A DNA stretch of 64,000 bases from Ceriagrion tenellum. Taxonomy: Eukaryota > Arthropoda > Insecta > Odonata > Coenagrionidae. The position numbers and the translations under genes are program-made. The stretch covers positions 57,321,136 to 57,385,135 of the forward strand of contig OY720632.1 in NCBI GenBank assembly GCA_963169105.1, read 5' to 3'. Positions 45,501 to 58,150 of the stretch are shown here, in pieces (position 1 is the stretch's first letter; every line of letters starts with the position of its first letter). The notes beneath the pieces were generated by a model. It worked only from the letters and a program-made list of their open reading frames with translations, did not search any database and was not told where the DNA came from.

Positions 45501-48500
45501 CCAAGTCTGTATCTCTGTAGGCGAGAGAGGAGGATATGAGCCGCGGGCGAATAGAGAAGATGGGGTTGGAGAAGAAAGGGAAGGAGTGGAGACCTTAGGA
45601 AGTGGCAAGGACGGAGGAAGGAAAATAGAGTCTTCCCTGGGGATACTTCCCTCATTATTCTCTTACTTTCTGTCCATTCTGACGCCACATTTCGTATTCG
45701 GGCTAAAATCGTGGCAGGGAATGAAGCAGAGGCCAAACATCCGGGGAACTAGGAATGGGCCACGGCATTAAATGACTCCCATCGGCGATGGAATGGCACA
45801 CAAGCCTCAGGAAAATGTCCTTGGACCACATCGCAGCAGAGACATCCTTCGCGTTCACTTGCTCCACTACCTCCCTCCCTCTCTTGTCGCTAATTTATCA
45901 CATCCACTTCCGTTACATCACGTCCTCATCTTGCCACACCTACCTCCTACACATCCGGTTCTTCCTATCCCGGTTGCATTTCACCCTCCTTATCTGATAT
46001 CCCATCCCTTCCCATTGGCCAGTAACGTATGACATGATCGTGTAATCACAGAAAACCTTTGAGAACATAAGTAACAATTGAGACCAGCAGCTTTTGGTGA
46101 CGTCGGCCTACTTCGCGGCACATTTCAGGGACTAGTTATATTGAGGATTTAGTTTTCAATTGATGTGGGAGGATTCAATGTTAACCACTCATTAACGGCA
46201 TTTTCAGTTGATTAGTTAAATTATTAACACGGCTAAATTGGTCGCAGAAACGTTTTAAATTCCCTAAAGATTACCATGTCCTCAATGAATGTTTTATTCC
46301 CCAGATATTTACAATATGCCTCCTTTGATAGGAAAATTTGCAAAGGTGGTTAACCATTTTTGTTATAATATTTTTTTAAATGAATTATGATATTTATTTA
46401 AGGCAGAAGAGATATTTCGAGAAAATTTTTAACGAATACGCTAAAAATTCTTAATCTCTTGCGTGATTTTGTTCCTCTGGAATACATTCATTTGAATCTC
46501 TTTTTTATTAGCGTGTAACCGATTGTAATTTATTAACCAAATGCTACATTTTTAAGAGAAGCAGGTCTGGTTCTGCCTTGTAAATGTTTAAAGGACCCTT
46601 GCTTATTACTGTTGGGATCATAGCGAGCTCGTGTCATAATTTTATTTTTGCTGCAAATGAAGGAAAACTCGCGAAGCTTGCGCGCTAAGGAACCCGTTTG
46701 TTATAAATGCCTCTTAAAGCCACCAATAACTCTATGAAGTTACTAATTGTGAAGCTGGGTCCACGTGATATCTGCTGATGTATAGCTTTACTGTTACTAT
46801 ACACCTTCTCCGCTTTCTTAAATCTTCTTTCGGAACTTAAGTAACTTGCAACTTGTGTCACTCTTTCTTTGCTGGAATATTTTTAATGTTAGGAGTTGGA
46901 AAGTTTTAAGTAGTTAAGGATTTTTCACGGTTATCGATGAAAGAAAACTCTTTCACCAAAAGGTATAAGAACACAGTCACCGGCGATTCCTCTTAAATCA
47001 CTCCTCTCTCTCCAATACGCCTTGCGAGGGATAAACCTTTCTCTGACACTGTTTTGAAAGTACGCCAACCCTCATGAAGTAGAAACGCCGGAATCTTGGC
47101 AATGCTCCATTCGCAAAACACCTACCCCAAAACTAGGCAATACATCACTCTTTTTCAAGTGAAGTTTCAGCAACCAAATTATTAATTTTGGTAAAAGGCT
47201 CCTTCATTTTCAGGCTGTATATCATGGCTTTCAGAAGCAAAAGTTGCGGCTACGGCAAGGTTCACTTCGAGCGAGTATGGATTGTGGGACGAGGGCATGA
47301 ATTCAGCCAATCACAAGGTTGTGAAAAGGCGGAGTTTAACCCATGCGGAAGCTGCTGGTAAAATCTGTGAATATTTTCCTCAAACCACTTGTGGACTCTG
47401 ACGTTAGATACCGTCATAGTAGTGAAGTGACGAATTGCTCCTAGGTTTTGTAATTGGACACTCGGATTCCATCAATTTACTTTGCCAGATTTGAAAATAC
47501 TCGGATGCGATATTCAATTATGTAGAATCAAGAAATTATATACTACTAATCGCTTCCGCATCGTATAGCTCACAAGAGATAAATTCTCGTTCTTACTGCA
47601 CCGACTCTATGGTGTTTTGTGGCGTCAGTTATTAAATCCAGCCCCGGCTTACGTAAAGAGCGACACAAATTAGGTCTGTAGTATTCATATATAGTGCAAC
47701 GAATTCCGTTTGCGAGGAAGCTATAGTTTAAACCTAAGATCTGTAGTTAAATGTAAAATATCCAAACGGTAATTTTCCAGATTATGCTCCAAATTGTATG
47801 TAATATCTGTCTGTCACCTGGTAGTTAGCATTACCTATCGAATTTTCAGAATTTAACTTCGAAGTTTGGACATCGACTGGTTCCAGAGTGCATTGCTAAT
47901 TTTATATGAATGCTTAAATATTTATTTGAATTGTGAGGTACTCGTTTGATATTTTATATGCTTGAAAATGGGATATAGTGAGAAAACTTGTACATAGTCA
48001 TCAATATCTAGTGATTGTTATTTAGTAAATAATTTCAAATTTATTTTGATATTTTCAGTATATCTTAGGAGAATAAACTTAAAAGGATCAATTTTAAGGA
48101 AGGTGGCCTCACGCAAGGCTGGGCTATCTCTCTCCACTGTTCCACGGCTCGTCTCTTCCGTTGGTTCTGCACCACTTTCCGCATTGTCGAAATTCCGCAC
48201 CTTCCCATTTCCAGCCTAATAAAGTGCTAAAGAGGGTGAGATTCATTGTCTGCATTCCAAAAACATGCGAAGTTTTGAAGGCTGACACACCCTCAATTCA
48301 TTTAGTACCTGTAAAAATGGATATAAAAGCCACTATAGCATCGACTATTGACGCATTCACCTGATGGGATACCCGAAAGAAAACTGAAGCCAAATTAAAA
48401 TATAAGGGTTTCAAGTTTCCTTATAACAACTCTGGGTATATTTTTCCATTGGAATGGATAATCTTTTGTTCTTCATGACATAAAATCACTGACATATTTA

Positions 48501-51500
48501 AATTTTTTCCGTGTTGGTAATTTCAAAAGCATAAAAATAATTCCATCAGCTTTCAATACAAAGGAAAAGTTGACGAACCTGCCTGCAGTCGTATTCTTAA
48601 ACAAATGGTAATCTTTTCAACAAATAACTAGGATCTCTTAGCGATTCAGTCTAGATATAAAGTCTGTCTTGATATCGTGTTCTGAAAAGTAGAACGCTAC
48701 TATTGATAACTCCTTTATTTTGATACTTCTTCGATTTTCATGGAATTAGGTATTCTAATGAGGTATTTGGTCATTTCTACTTTTAGGTATTTCATAATCT
48801 TAACAAAGTATTGAATTATCATTCTTACAGTATGGGCTGCTGTAATATGGTGACGGAAGTGGATACCCCATGATTATCAGGTTTTTTTGGATATATTGCA
48901 ATCGTTCATGAATTTTGACTCGATTTATGATAAGAATTATAATTTATCAACACATTGTAGTACGATACTAGCCCACTCTAGTGTTTATTGTGATCACCCT
49001 TTTTGATGCTGTTATGACTTGAAAGAGAATATTCTACCACTGACCCGCGGAAAAATTTACGGTATTGTATATACATAAAAATGTATGTCCTCTTCGGCAG
49101 CGCTGGTTCCGTTTATATTACAACTGTGGGCTAGGTTCAGTCAAGGATTGCTTTTCAATTGATGCTAAAACTCAAAAGAAATATGATGGCAGCGAGAAAA
49201 AAGTGCGAAAGCCTTGCGGTCAATAACTGCAGAAAATATAATGGCCCATTGGCTTCGGTGTGAGAAAATTCCTAAATAAAAAGAGTGGGCTGTTTGAAGC
49301 CTCGCTTTCCCTTCATAGCTGGATTAGATTAATTCTTTCATGGCTTGATTGAATACTTTTGATCAGCATCCTTCTATACTCACCATATAATTCTCAGTTA
49401 TACATTCTTGTTTTTCCGTATGTTCTCTCTCCTCTGCCTTTATCACCCGTCTCTACTCCTTAAAATGTCTTTTTGAGATCTGCCCCATCTGTGTAATAAC
49501 TTATGCATTCAGGGCAAGGCAAAGAGAGATGGATGAGAGGTACTCATGGCGGTCGGTGGGAAAAGATGGAAATTGTTCCGGCGATGGAGAAGATTTTTTT
49601 ACGAAAGAGTGGGGGGAAGTTTGCACAATAGAAATGAGAGAACTATTGCCAGACGTCGCCGCAAAAATGCCACAGGGTGGGAAAGGGGGAAGACCCTTTT
49701 CTCCCCTCCTCCTTCTCACTCGGCCCTCTCCTCTTCTTCTGCCGGCCAATCCCTCAACAATACCCCTTCGCAGACCCCCCTCCCCCAATTCCTCTTTCAA
49801 CTCTTTTCCTTCCCCTTATCTCCCGCCGTCGCAAAATCCCTTTTTGGCGCCGTGCCAGGGAAATTGAATTTTGGCCTTCAATTAGAAAAATGAGGCAAAG
49901 GAAGCGACACGGTGAAAAATGTTTACTCCATATGCATGAATTCAACTAGTCCATTTTCATAATTTCTTTCTTCTGCTCAGTGTATATCTATCTCTTTTGG
50001 GAACTCCTTTTTTGTTTGATTTGAAGGATAGAGTATATTCTCCAACATTTTTTTCACATCTAAAATCACCAGTCTTTGCCTGTTTTCATTTTAAAAATCT
50101 ATTTCCTTACTTTATACTTTTATCACACCCTTTTACTCCCAATGCAAAATAATTTCTTCGCTAGATTTACCTTTGGTAGTCGAGTGGTGGGATAGTTTTC
50201 AAATTATCTGCCCTCCAAAGTCCGTGATTGCTATCGGACGGAAATTTAAAAACTCCCGCGAGATTGTAGAAGAATTTCATGCTGCAAAAGCAATTGATTC
50301 TTTTCAAACTATATTAATCACACGCGGAAGAGACTTGTCAATAAGAAAATGCTGACCTTATATAACCATGCAGTACAATTAGTATTTTGTCAGACGTTAA
50401 TGATCAGGGTATTTGATGATTTAAATACCAATAAGCCACCTCTCTAAGCCCAAAACCATCTTTCTTTCCATCGTTTTTTGACTCCTCAATTTCGAGGTGA
50501 AATTGAATTGGAATCGAGTAATATTTAAACTTGATGCCAGAGAATTCCCGAATTTCGGCTGCAAATATATCTCGTTTAAATTCAGTTTTTATCGAAGCAG
50601 CCTGCTCGCGGTTTGTGAATGATCGGATGTCCGAAAATTCGTTTGTCATGTTTGAGAGGAAAAATAAAATAACCGAGAGTAAGGAACGAGGATTCACAAT
50701 GAACACGATGGCTTCACGAGGGAGTAAAAATTTTCGCTGCCGGCACCGAACCCGTTGCCTCTCTCTAGGAAAAAGTTATTTTTTTTTTAAAGTTGAGCAA
50801 CGATGAATGCGAACTCTTTTTCCTCAGGCTTGTTGGCTGCTTGCCGATATTTCCGCAGGCCTTTTCATGATATTTTAGATCATCTTCTTGCTGTGCAGTG
50901 CATTTTTGATCGACGTGACGAGAGATGTATTGCTGGTATTTTATTTTTCGAAAGTGAACGAACGAAAATTGGAAATATACGATTACCGTAAAACGCATTT
51001 ATGCTTATATAAAAATTTGAGTTATGAGCAGCTAGTGGTGAGGCCATTGTGAGGTTTTTGTGTGTGAAGTCGTAGATTTATGGAGCAGAATGCCCTTTGC
51101 CGGGCTCGACTACATTTGGTGGAAGTTGAAGAAGATAGAAGGGACGTGAATATGGAACAATGAGCTATAGCAGCGGTGAGGACGGAATATTTCGGTGAAT
51201 AATTTTATGAGGAATGAGAGAAAAATGTTCCTGTAAGTCTGCAGAGGCCGTTCTCTGAATAGCTGACGAAGGAGGCGTGGTGACAAGATAGAGAAAGGCA
51301 AAAGGGAGGCTGAGGGTCATTGTTTAGAAGTTCGGTGAAAAGGGAGGAGACGAAACGTATAGGGAATGCGGAATGTCATTGCGGGTATGGGTTGGCTGAA
51401 TGCATGGAAGCGGAGAATATAAGAAAGAACCAGGATTATTGGGAGGGAAGTGAACTGAGGGAAGGATAGAGAAGGTGTAATTTTGGCAAAAGGAGAAGAG

Positions 51501-54500
51501 TGAGGGAGAAATAAATTGAAAATAGTCTTCTCTGATAGAGTTGGGAAACAGCAAGAGGAAGGAGCCTATTAATTTTCTTAAAGGCACCGCATATTCCATT
51601 GTGTAAACTAGGAAGAAATTCAGTTTGGTAAATTGTTTAGCGTGAAATCAAGAATGATTAAAAATTTCAGTCTTTCCCGGCACATGGATCTTGTCAATTC
51701 TTCTCAGGCCTAATGACTGCATGATGGTTGACGTGTTTGTGGAAAATTTTTTCCACAAACAAATTTTTTCCTCCAAGGTGGGCTAGATGGCTTAAATCAA
51801 TAGCGTCCAGTTTAAAGGTGTATTCATGATTTTTTTACTATCCCAAATGGCAGCCTATCCTCTCTAAACCACCACTATCTGCGCGCATCCGCCATTCGAC
51901 TTTGCGTGCGTTAGATTTTTCGTGAGTTTACAATGAGGGTTCCACCTTTTGAGTGGTCGCGCTGCGGTGAAGGAGGGGAGAGTGGATCGCGTGGCATTGC
52001 AGCATTGGATTTCATCAGTTTTTGTAGCGGGGTAAATGTATAGCAGTCGCAAAAGAACCTGAGGCAGTGAGATAACATTTTCTAGTTGCTGCCAACCTTA
52101 GCACCTCGGTAAATTCCATGAGTCACGGCTACCTGGCGCCTGGTTTGCTGCATTTTATTCGTACTACCTCTCCTTGCACGTGGCAAGGATGTGCACGGGT
52201 AAAGCATGGCATTGTTGAAGCAAAACCCCTTACCTATTAGCCTTGTGTGTGTGTATGCCTGGCAAAGTAGTTTGGGTCCCCGGCCTCGTTCTCAGCCGTC
52301 TCCTTCTCTACCTTCCCCTCCATCCGTTCACTTCACTCCCTCCACTTTACCTTTCCCCTCCACCGCGCAGAAGTGCGCCAGGTTCTTTTGCTTTTGCTGT
52401 AGTTATGACGTGCGTGGTAGAAGTGAAATTGTTTCGCGGCCGAGGGAGAGAGGAAAGGGTTAACACATTCCTGCTAGAGAGAGAGTAAAAAGTCGCCGAA
52501 GAGCGAGTGCAGTGAATACATTGTCGTGGAAGAAAAAGAGAAGGTCAAGGTGAGTGGGTCGTCTCCACCACAATGGGCAGTTTATGGAAGACCCCGGAAA
52601 GGTCGTGGAGCGACACGACGTGCGGGGTACGGTTTATGGGAGATGGTAGATGGGTGGGTTGAGTGAAATGGAGGCTGGTGTGAAGAGAAGTTATGGATGA
52701 AAGGGTTTGGGCCCAAAGTGGATTCGATTGAGGGAGGGATCGGTAAGAGAGAGAGAGAGTGAGAGAATGAGGTATGGATGGGGATTAGAAGGGAGAATTC
52801 CTCGGGGAAAATGTCGGATGGCAGATGAGACCTTGGAGGGGATGATGTGTGGAGTACGTAGAATGCGAGAGAATGGATGGTCTTGGGTCGGCTCTGGGTC
52901 AATCTTCCCCGGACAATGGAGGAAGTTCGATGAAAGGAGGGGGTGTCCGTGAGGGGCGATAATTGAAAGGCGAGTGCGATTGATTTACGAGAGTGCAAGG
53001 TTGGGTGTAGGCTGGAGTGTAGGGAACAAGAAGCGTTGTAAAGGTGGTTTGAGAGGGAAGGCGTCTATTTATCTCAGAGCCATTTTAGTGGCATGCTGTT
53101 TCTTTCTCAAAAAGGAATCCCTGTGAAATCGATTTTAAGTTAGGACAACGCCCTTTGAGTCCAGTATTATAGGAAATTTATTTGTAAATATCGAAGACCT
53201 TTATGCAATAATTACTACTGAAATGTAGTAGCAATTGGCGACTTTTTAAAATGGCCATATATTGCCTGTAGGGCTGTCATTAGTAATGGTGTTTGTTCAT
53301 CAATCAAGTATAGTACCTTGTCTTAAACATCATCGAATTTTCTTTTACACTTCTCTAAAGTGAGACATCCTTCATCATGTCTTTCACTCTTAGTATGTCT
53401 CCTTGGTAGTCTATTCCGGCATTGTAATGCACAGACTCCTATCTAATATTCCACTGTCCGGAAATTTTTTTTAACGATAGATTAAGTTATATCCGTAGAA
53501 ATGGAAAACATAGTCAAGTAGCATTACTCTTATCCTTCTACGGGAAAGTATGGATGTCTTCGCTGGGTGTTAAAAACCCTTCAAGTTTTGATAAGTTTTT
53601 AGCAATAACTTTTGAAAAATTTGCTGAAAATATCCGAATTAGATGGTTAGTCAGGAGTATATGCCCTCACTTTTGGTTCTCCGGGCCCTAAGGATAACTG
53701 CTGGTCCACTACATCATTTCGATAGCTGAGCAGCATATAAAAAAATAAAGCTTTATATAAATATGAAAATATAGCTTCCATTTGTGAATGGTTTATTGAG
53801 TTATGTGCGTATATCAAGGATATCGGAAGATTGAAAGAAATACTGCTCGAAGTTAACTATAATTATTAGTACAATATAAAAAAATATGATTGATGTACTG
53901 CGCGTGGGTATCTGTAAAAAAAAGTCACCACCGCCTTGAAACGTCGCATGGTATGGGTATTAGATATAGAGCGGTGACGCGAAGCCAAACAGCTTTGGAA
54001 TTCCTCGGAAACAACCAAGAAGTCCTGGGCAGTGAAGCAGCAAGTGCATTTCTTAGCTCAAAATCCTATGCTTATAACTTCCTCTTAATGCATTGCCTTC
54101 TGTGAATCGATCCTTGTTTTCAACATTTTTTCCTCTTTGGTAATCTTTAAACTCTCAACTTGAATTATATTTCTTGGGCTAAAGGATAGCTCAAATGGCT
54201 TTATTTTTATAGTGCTCGGCGGTTTTACCAAATATTTACTTCATCAACTAAATTTTTGTGATTGATTCCCTGCCTACGTTATTGACCCTTCCTAGCCTCA
54301 ACATGTTCGATATTCGATACCGGTTGGATCCTTTGGAGGAGGAATACCTAGGAAACATTGCAATTTTCCGGTGCACGAGAGACTATTAGGATGAGACGAG
54401 ACTTCAGCCCCCTTACATGTTCTGCTGTGGCTTTGAAACCATCCTTCTCTCTCCTCTCGGATCACTATACCGTATCGTTTATTTCCTTTCCCAACGTTAA

Positions 54501-55190
54501 GATGCCTTTCCATTATCTCCTTCCCTTCTCTCTCTCTGCCGATGGCGTTCTTTACCTGAAGTTTTGCTTGACATGACACCTATGCGAAGAGCAAAGAGCT
54601 ATAACGCTGGACGCTGGTGAGCGGAGGGTAGTGGAAATTACAGAAAACGTAACTGAAGGTTTTTGAAAGTGACTGGTCTTCTTCGGCTCCATGTAATGTT
54701 TTCGATAACACAACGGCTCCATTCAGTTGCACTCTACTTTGAGGATGAATTGCAGCTTCCCGAAAAAAAGTCCTGTTGAGCAGTTCGAGTGGAATGGATG
54801 CATTGAGTCAATGGCAGAACATTGAGAAGGTGAAAGCTAGAATCTCAGAGCGGCCGAATCCCCATACTTATGGAATTATTTCTTGCATTTCTCTCAAATA
54901 AATGGAAGGTGGTAAGTGACTGTTATGCGAATTTAAAAGGGTGTCTTTTTTGTGACTTTAATCATATTATTCCAATTTTTAAGGGTTGACGACATCATAG
55001 TATAAAAACTTTGTTTAATGATTTTAGGCCCACCATAAGGAAAAGACTGAATACTGGGTTATATAATTGGTCATCTTCATAGTAATTAATTGCTATTCTA
55101 TCGGTTTTAAGTTTATATCCTCAATGCACTATTTTAAAAGTGGTACCAACAAAATCTATTCACTAGATATTTTCAGGGAATAGTTTATTC
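42546..55190. other. Long gene-free stretch with strand-biased tracts
   Basis: No gene is recognised in 12.6 kb. C/T-rich tracts lie at about 45840-46020 and 49690-49850, and G/A-rich tracts at about 51290-51560 and 52560-53060, including a short (GA)n run near 52746. These tracts account for the longer frames (99-138 codons), which are low-complexity in translation. One perfect hairpin at 51735-51760 is listed separately. Confidence 0.4.
51735..51760. repeat. Perfect 26-bp palindrome
   Basis: GTTTGTGGAAAA and TTTTCCACAAAC are exact inverted arms of 12 bp separated by two T residues. No following T-run or gene gives it a terminator role. Confidence 0.7.
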
Positions 55191-55228
55191 TTTACTAATT
55201 TTATTAATCTCTATTGTTCTCCTTCCAG

Positions 55229-55298
55229 GTGAGTGGTTGACTCGAGTTTGCAGTATCTGACCCAGCTGAAAGATGGAGCTTTGTATTACCTGCTGACC
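55229..55298 (+). other. Candidate recursive-splice junction / 70-nt non-coding exon
   Basis: A branch-point-like TACTAAT (55193-55199) lies 28 nt before an acceptor whose pyrimidine-rich tract ends TTGTTCTCCTTCCAG at 55228. GTGAGT follows immediately, so acceptor and donor are fused. A second good donor, CTGACC followed by GTAAGC, defines a 70-nt exon. All three frames of that exon contain stops, so it would be a frameshifting, premature-stop exon if retained. The first nine bases (GTGAGTGGT) and TCGA at 14-17 are identical to the junction at 6674. The parent gene is not visible. Confidence 0.5.
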
Positions 55299-57764
55299 GT
55301 AAGCTGGTTTTACTATAAAATGTTGAATAACATTGATTTCTATATAAAATTGGGATGTGAAATGCTTAAACCATAGTAAAAACTAATCCATATCCATATT
55401 TTGCAATAGACTCCATTTTTCTCAGCGTAATGTAAAGCGATATTAATACCTAACGTGATAATGCACTTATGCTAGCTAAAACTTCAGCAAAATGACACTC
55501 TCCCATAAACATCAGGAATAATTAGCATTTATTTTTTTCATAGCGTGTAGGTATTACAAGTTATGATAGCCCATTACAGTTTATAGGTTGTACCAAATAC
55601 CCTATGATAGTGATGGCTGAAAGTAATGCTTGTAATACGACTCAGATCCGAAGTTTATTTTCCTTTTAGTTATTTCTTCACAGGGGGAAGGGGAGGTATT
55701 TTCTCTAATCAATTATCGTTGTTTTGTGGATATTGAATTAATATTCAGAATCTTTGTTTGCCTAAAACCAAGAAAGCTATAAACGGAGAAAACTTTCTTT
55801 ACAATATCTCCCATAGTATGTAGCTAGTAGTAAATACTTCAATATGTTTCAATCCAGTGTTTCATTTTATGTAACTCACACACAATATCTGTCATGGAGC
55901 ACATCTTTAATTGAAGCAAACGCCCATTACTGAATACCATCATTTCACCTTTCCCAAAACGTTCTCAACCAATCGAAGGCGTCTCGTCAAGGTCGTTTCG
56001 TCATCGTTCTGCCTCTCTACCTTTACCTTTCCCCCGCCAAAGCAAGCCGTGCTGCAGAAGGGTGGTCCAGAATTTTCGGAAATTTGAATTTCTTTTGGGA
56101 CACCCCCGAACTTATTCCATCGGGATAGGAAGTAAAGTGTGTAACATTATTGCAGTTGGAGAAGGGTAAAAGGTGCCTCATTGCAAAAGTTTTGACATTT
56201 CGCCATCTTTTGCCGTTTTTTGAGTGAGTTTGTACCAGAGCTACAACAATGTTGTCGCACAGATACTAATTCTAGTCAGGAAGATTAAATTTAAAAAAAT
56301 AAAATATAAAGGGAAGCTGCGGGATTATTTGAAAACTACTACGGCCAAACAGAGTGTTATTGCCTTTTAGAGTCGATATGAGGCGAAGAGGAGAAAGGAA
56401 GGAGGTTTGGAGCCGCTGGAGACTCGGAGGCTGAACACTAGGCTTAGTTCGTTTGAGCATTTCTGAACAGGTTTTTTTTCGGGGGGACTCAAAGAATATT
56501 GTTTTTACGCCACACTAAGTCTCCTGGTCCGACAGAAGCAATTAATTACAAAAGATACATTGCCAAATAGATGGGTGAAAAACATTGATCTTTTCATTCT
56601 CAATGAGTGAAATTAATAAAAACTGAGCTCCACTCAAATAGTCTGGCAATACACTCCACCATTTCACCTCACAAAACCTCGCTCCTTACATCTTTACTCG
56701 ACTGGTGTCCTAAAACCCCCTGCCACACGTCTATGCGCCAGCTCGCAGGGCAGCATGTAGATTTATTTGTGACAATACAAGTGTACGTTACTCAGAAAAA
56801 TTGACGTGGTCCTTTAAAAGATATTTTCTCAGCTATCGCTATTGACGCCGTCAACCAGATTGTCATTTCCGAATCAACAATTGTTGTTGAAAAGTTGTTA
56901 AGCTTAATGACCGTTCCACCATCGCATTTGCTTTTTCCTGCATTTTGAACTTGTTTCCCATTTAGCATGTGTTAGGTACCACGAGGTTCAACCTTCTGAC
57001 TCTCTTCGAACTTTATTTTTCCCTCTCCCGGATTTCCGTCCCTGGAGTCCGCGACAAATAGCGATTCTCCTATCAATGTCGTCCACGCGGTTCGCTGACT
57101 GTCCTTTGTACGAAACTTTCCGCAGGAAAGCCTCTTGCATCGCCTGTGAAGCATGTATCCAAACTTAATATCAACGAATGGCCCTCCAACACAAAAAGAA
57201 TATGAATAAATTGCGTGTTCCACAACTTCTTTTGCTGAACATCCAAACCCGGAAAGACCTTCAGGCTTTGTAGAAACACTCGGGGGATAGTTGAACGCTT
57301 CCACAGCATGAGGATTTCTTTTATTGTGGATGACGGACGTCTTGACGCATTAATGACAAAATAGGGCGTTACAATGCCGGTTCGTGCTAAAGATTTTACG
57401 GAAAATTCTATTTTTAGAGCTAATATCTTGATGAACTGACTTCGGAAATGAATAGAAGTAAAACTTCTATATTTTTTGGCTGACTTTAATCTCCTTTGGC
57501 TTTTAATATATAAGTTGGGGGTTAATTATTTCTTATACGCTATTATGTTGAAAAATATTACGCTATAGTTAAAGAAAATGTCATAATTTATTAGTCTTAC
57601 TTTAAAAGCTTCTATATTTTTAAAATAATATATATATTTCTTATGACATACCTTATGTAAATGTCAGTTTATTTATGCATTTGCAGTTTTAGTGTTGGAT
57701 CCTATAATTCAAATTGTTTTCCAATTCTTTCCATCAATATCATTTTTTGTTCAATCCTAAGAAT
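55299..57764. other. Gene-free stretch, nothing recognised
   Basis: Open frames at 56972-57309 on the minus strand (78 and 110 codons, overlapping) have no recognisable domain. Confidence 0.45.
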
Positions 57765-58150
57765 GGTTTATTGCAGCCCTCCACCCTTTCCTATCTAATG
57801 CTCGTTCCCTTATCTCCTGGTATCGTATCTCTTCCTGTGTACATTCCTCTTCATTTGGCCCATGAACTTATTTCTGGGTCTTTCCTCTGAGGAACTTTCC
57901 TTCAATTATGTTCTTCCGAAACCGATTGTCTCTCAGGGTGTGTTCAATCCATCTGCTTCTTTTTTCTCTTTGGTGTTCCGTATGGTCTTTTCCTCTTCTA
58001 CTCTTCTGCACACTTTATCATTTCTTCTTTTTTCCATTCATTTTATCTTCAGTATCCTCCTTCTGTACCAGGTTTCGAAGGCTTCTAGGTTTTTTCTGGT
58101 CAGTTTTTCCAATGGCGTATGCTTCCGATCCATAGAGTGCCGCCGTCCAT
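57765..58150 (-). pseudogene. LINE (RTE/Jockey-like) ORF2 3'-end pseudogene
   Basis: The minus strand encodes, in shifting frames, the classic C-terminus of a non-LTR retrotransposon polyprotein. WTAALYGSEAYAIGKTDQ comes first, then NLEAFETWYRRRILKIK, then WIEHTLRDNRFRKNIIEGK, KFMGQMKRN, and finally YQEIRERALDRKGWRAAIN near 57770. These blocks follow the reverse transcriptase in RTE/Jockey-type ORF2 proteins. At least four frameshifts and several stops separate them. Sequence above 58150 is not coding, so the copy is 5'-truncated. The exact clade cannot be set without the polymerase domain. Its A-rich sense strand is why the plus strand looks pyrimidine-rich here. Confidence 0.85.
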
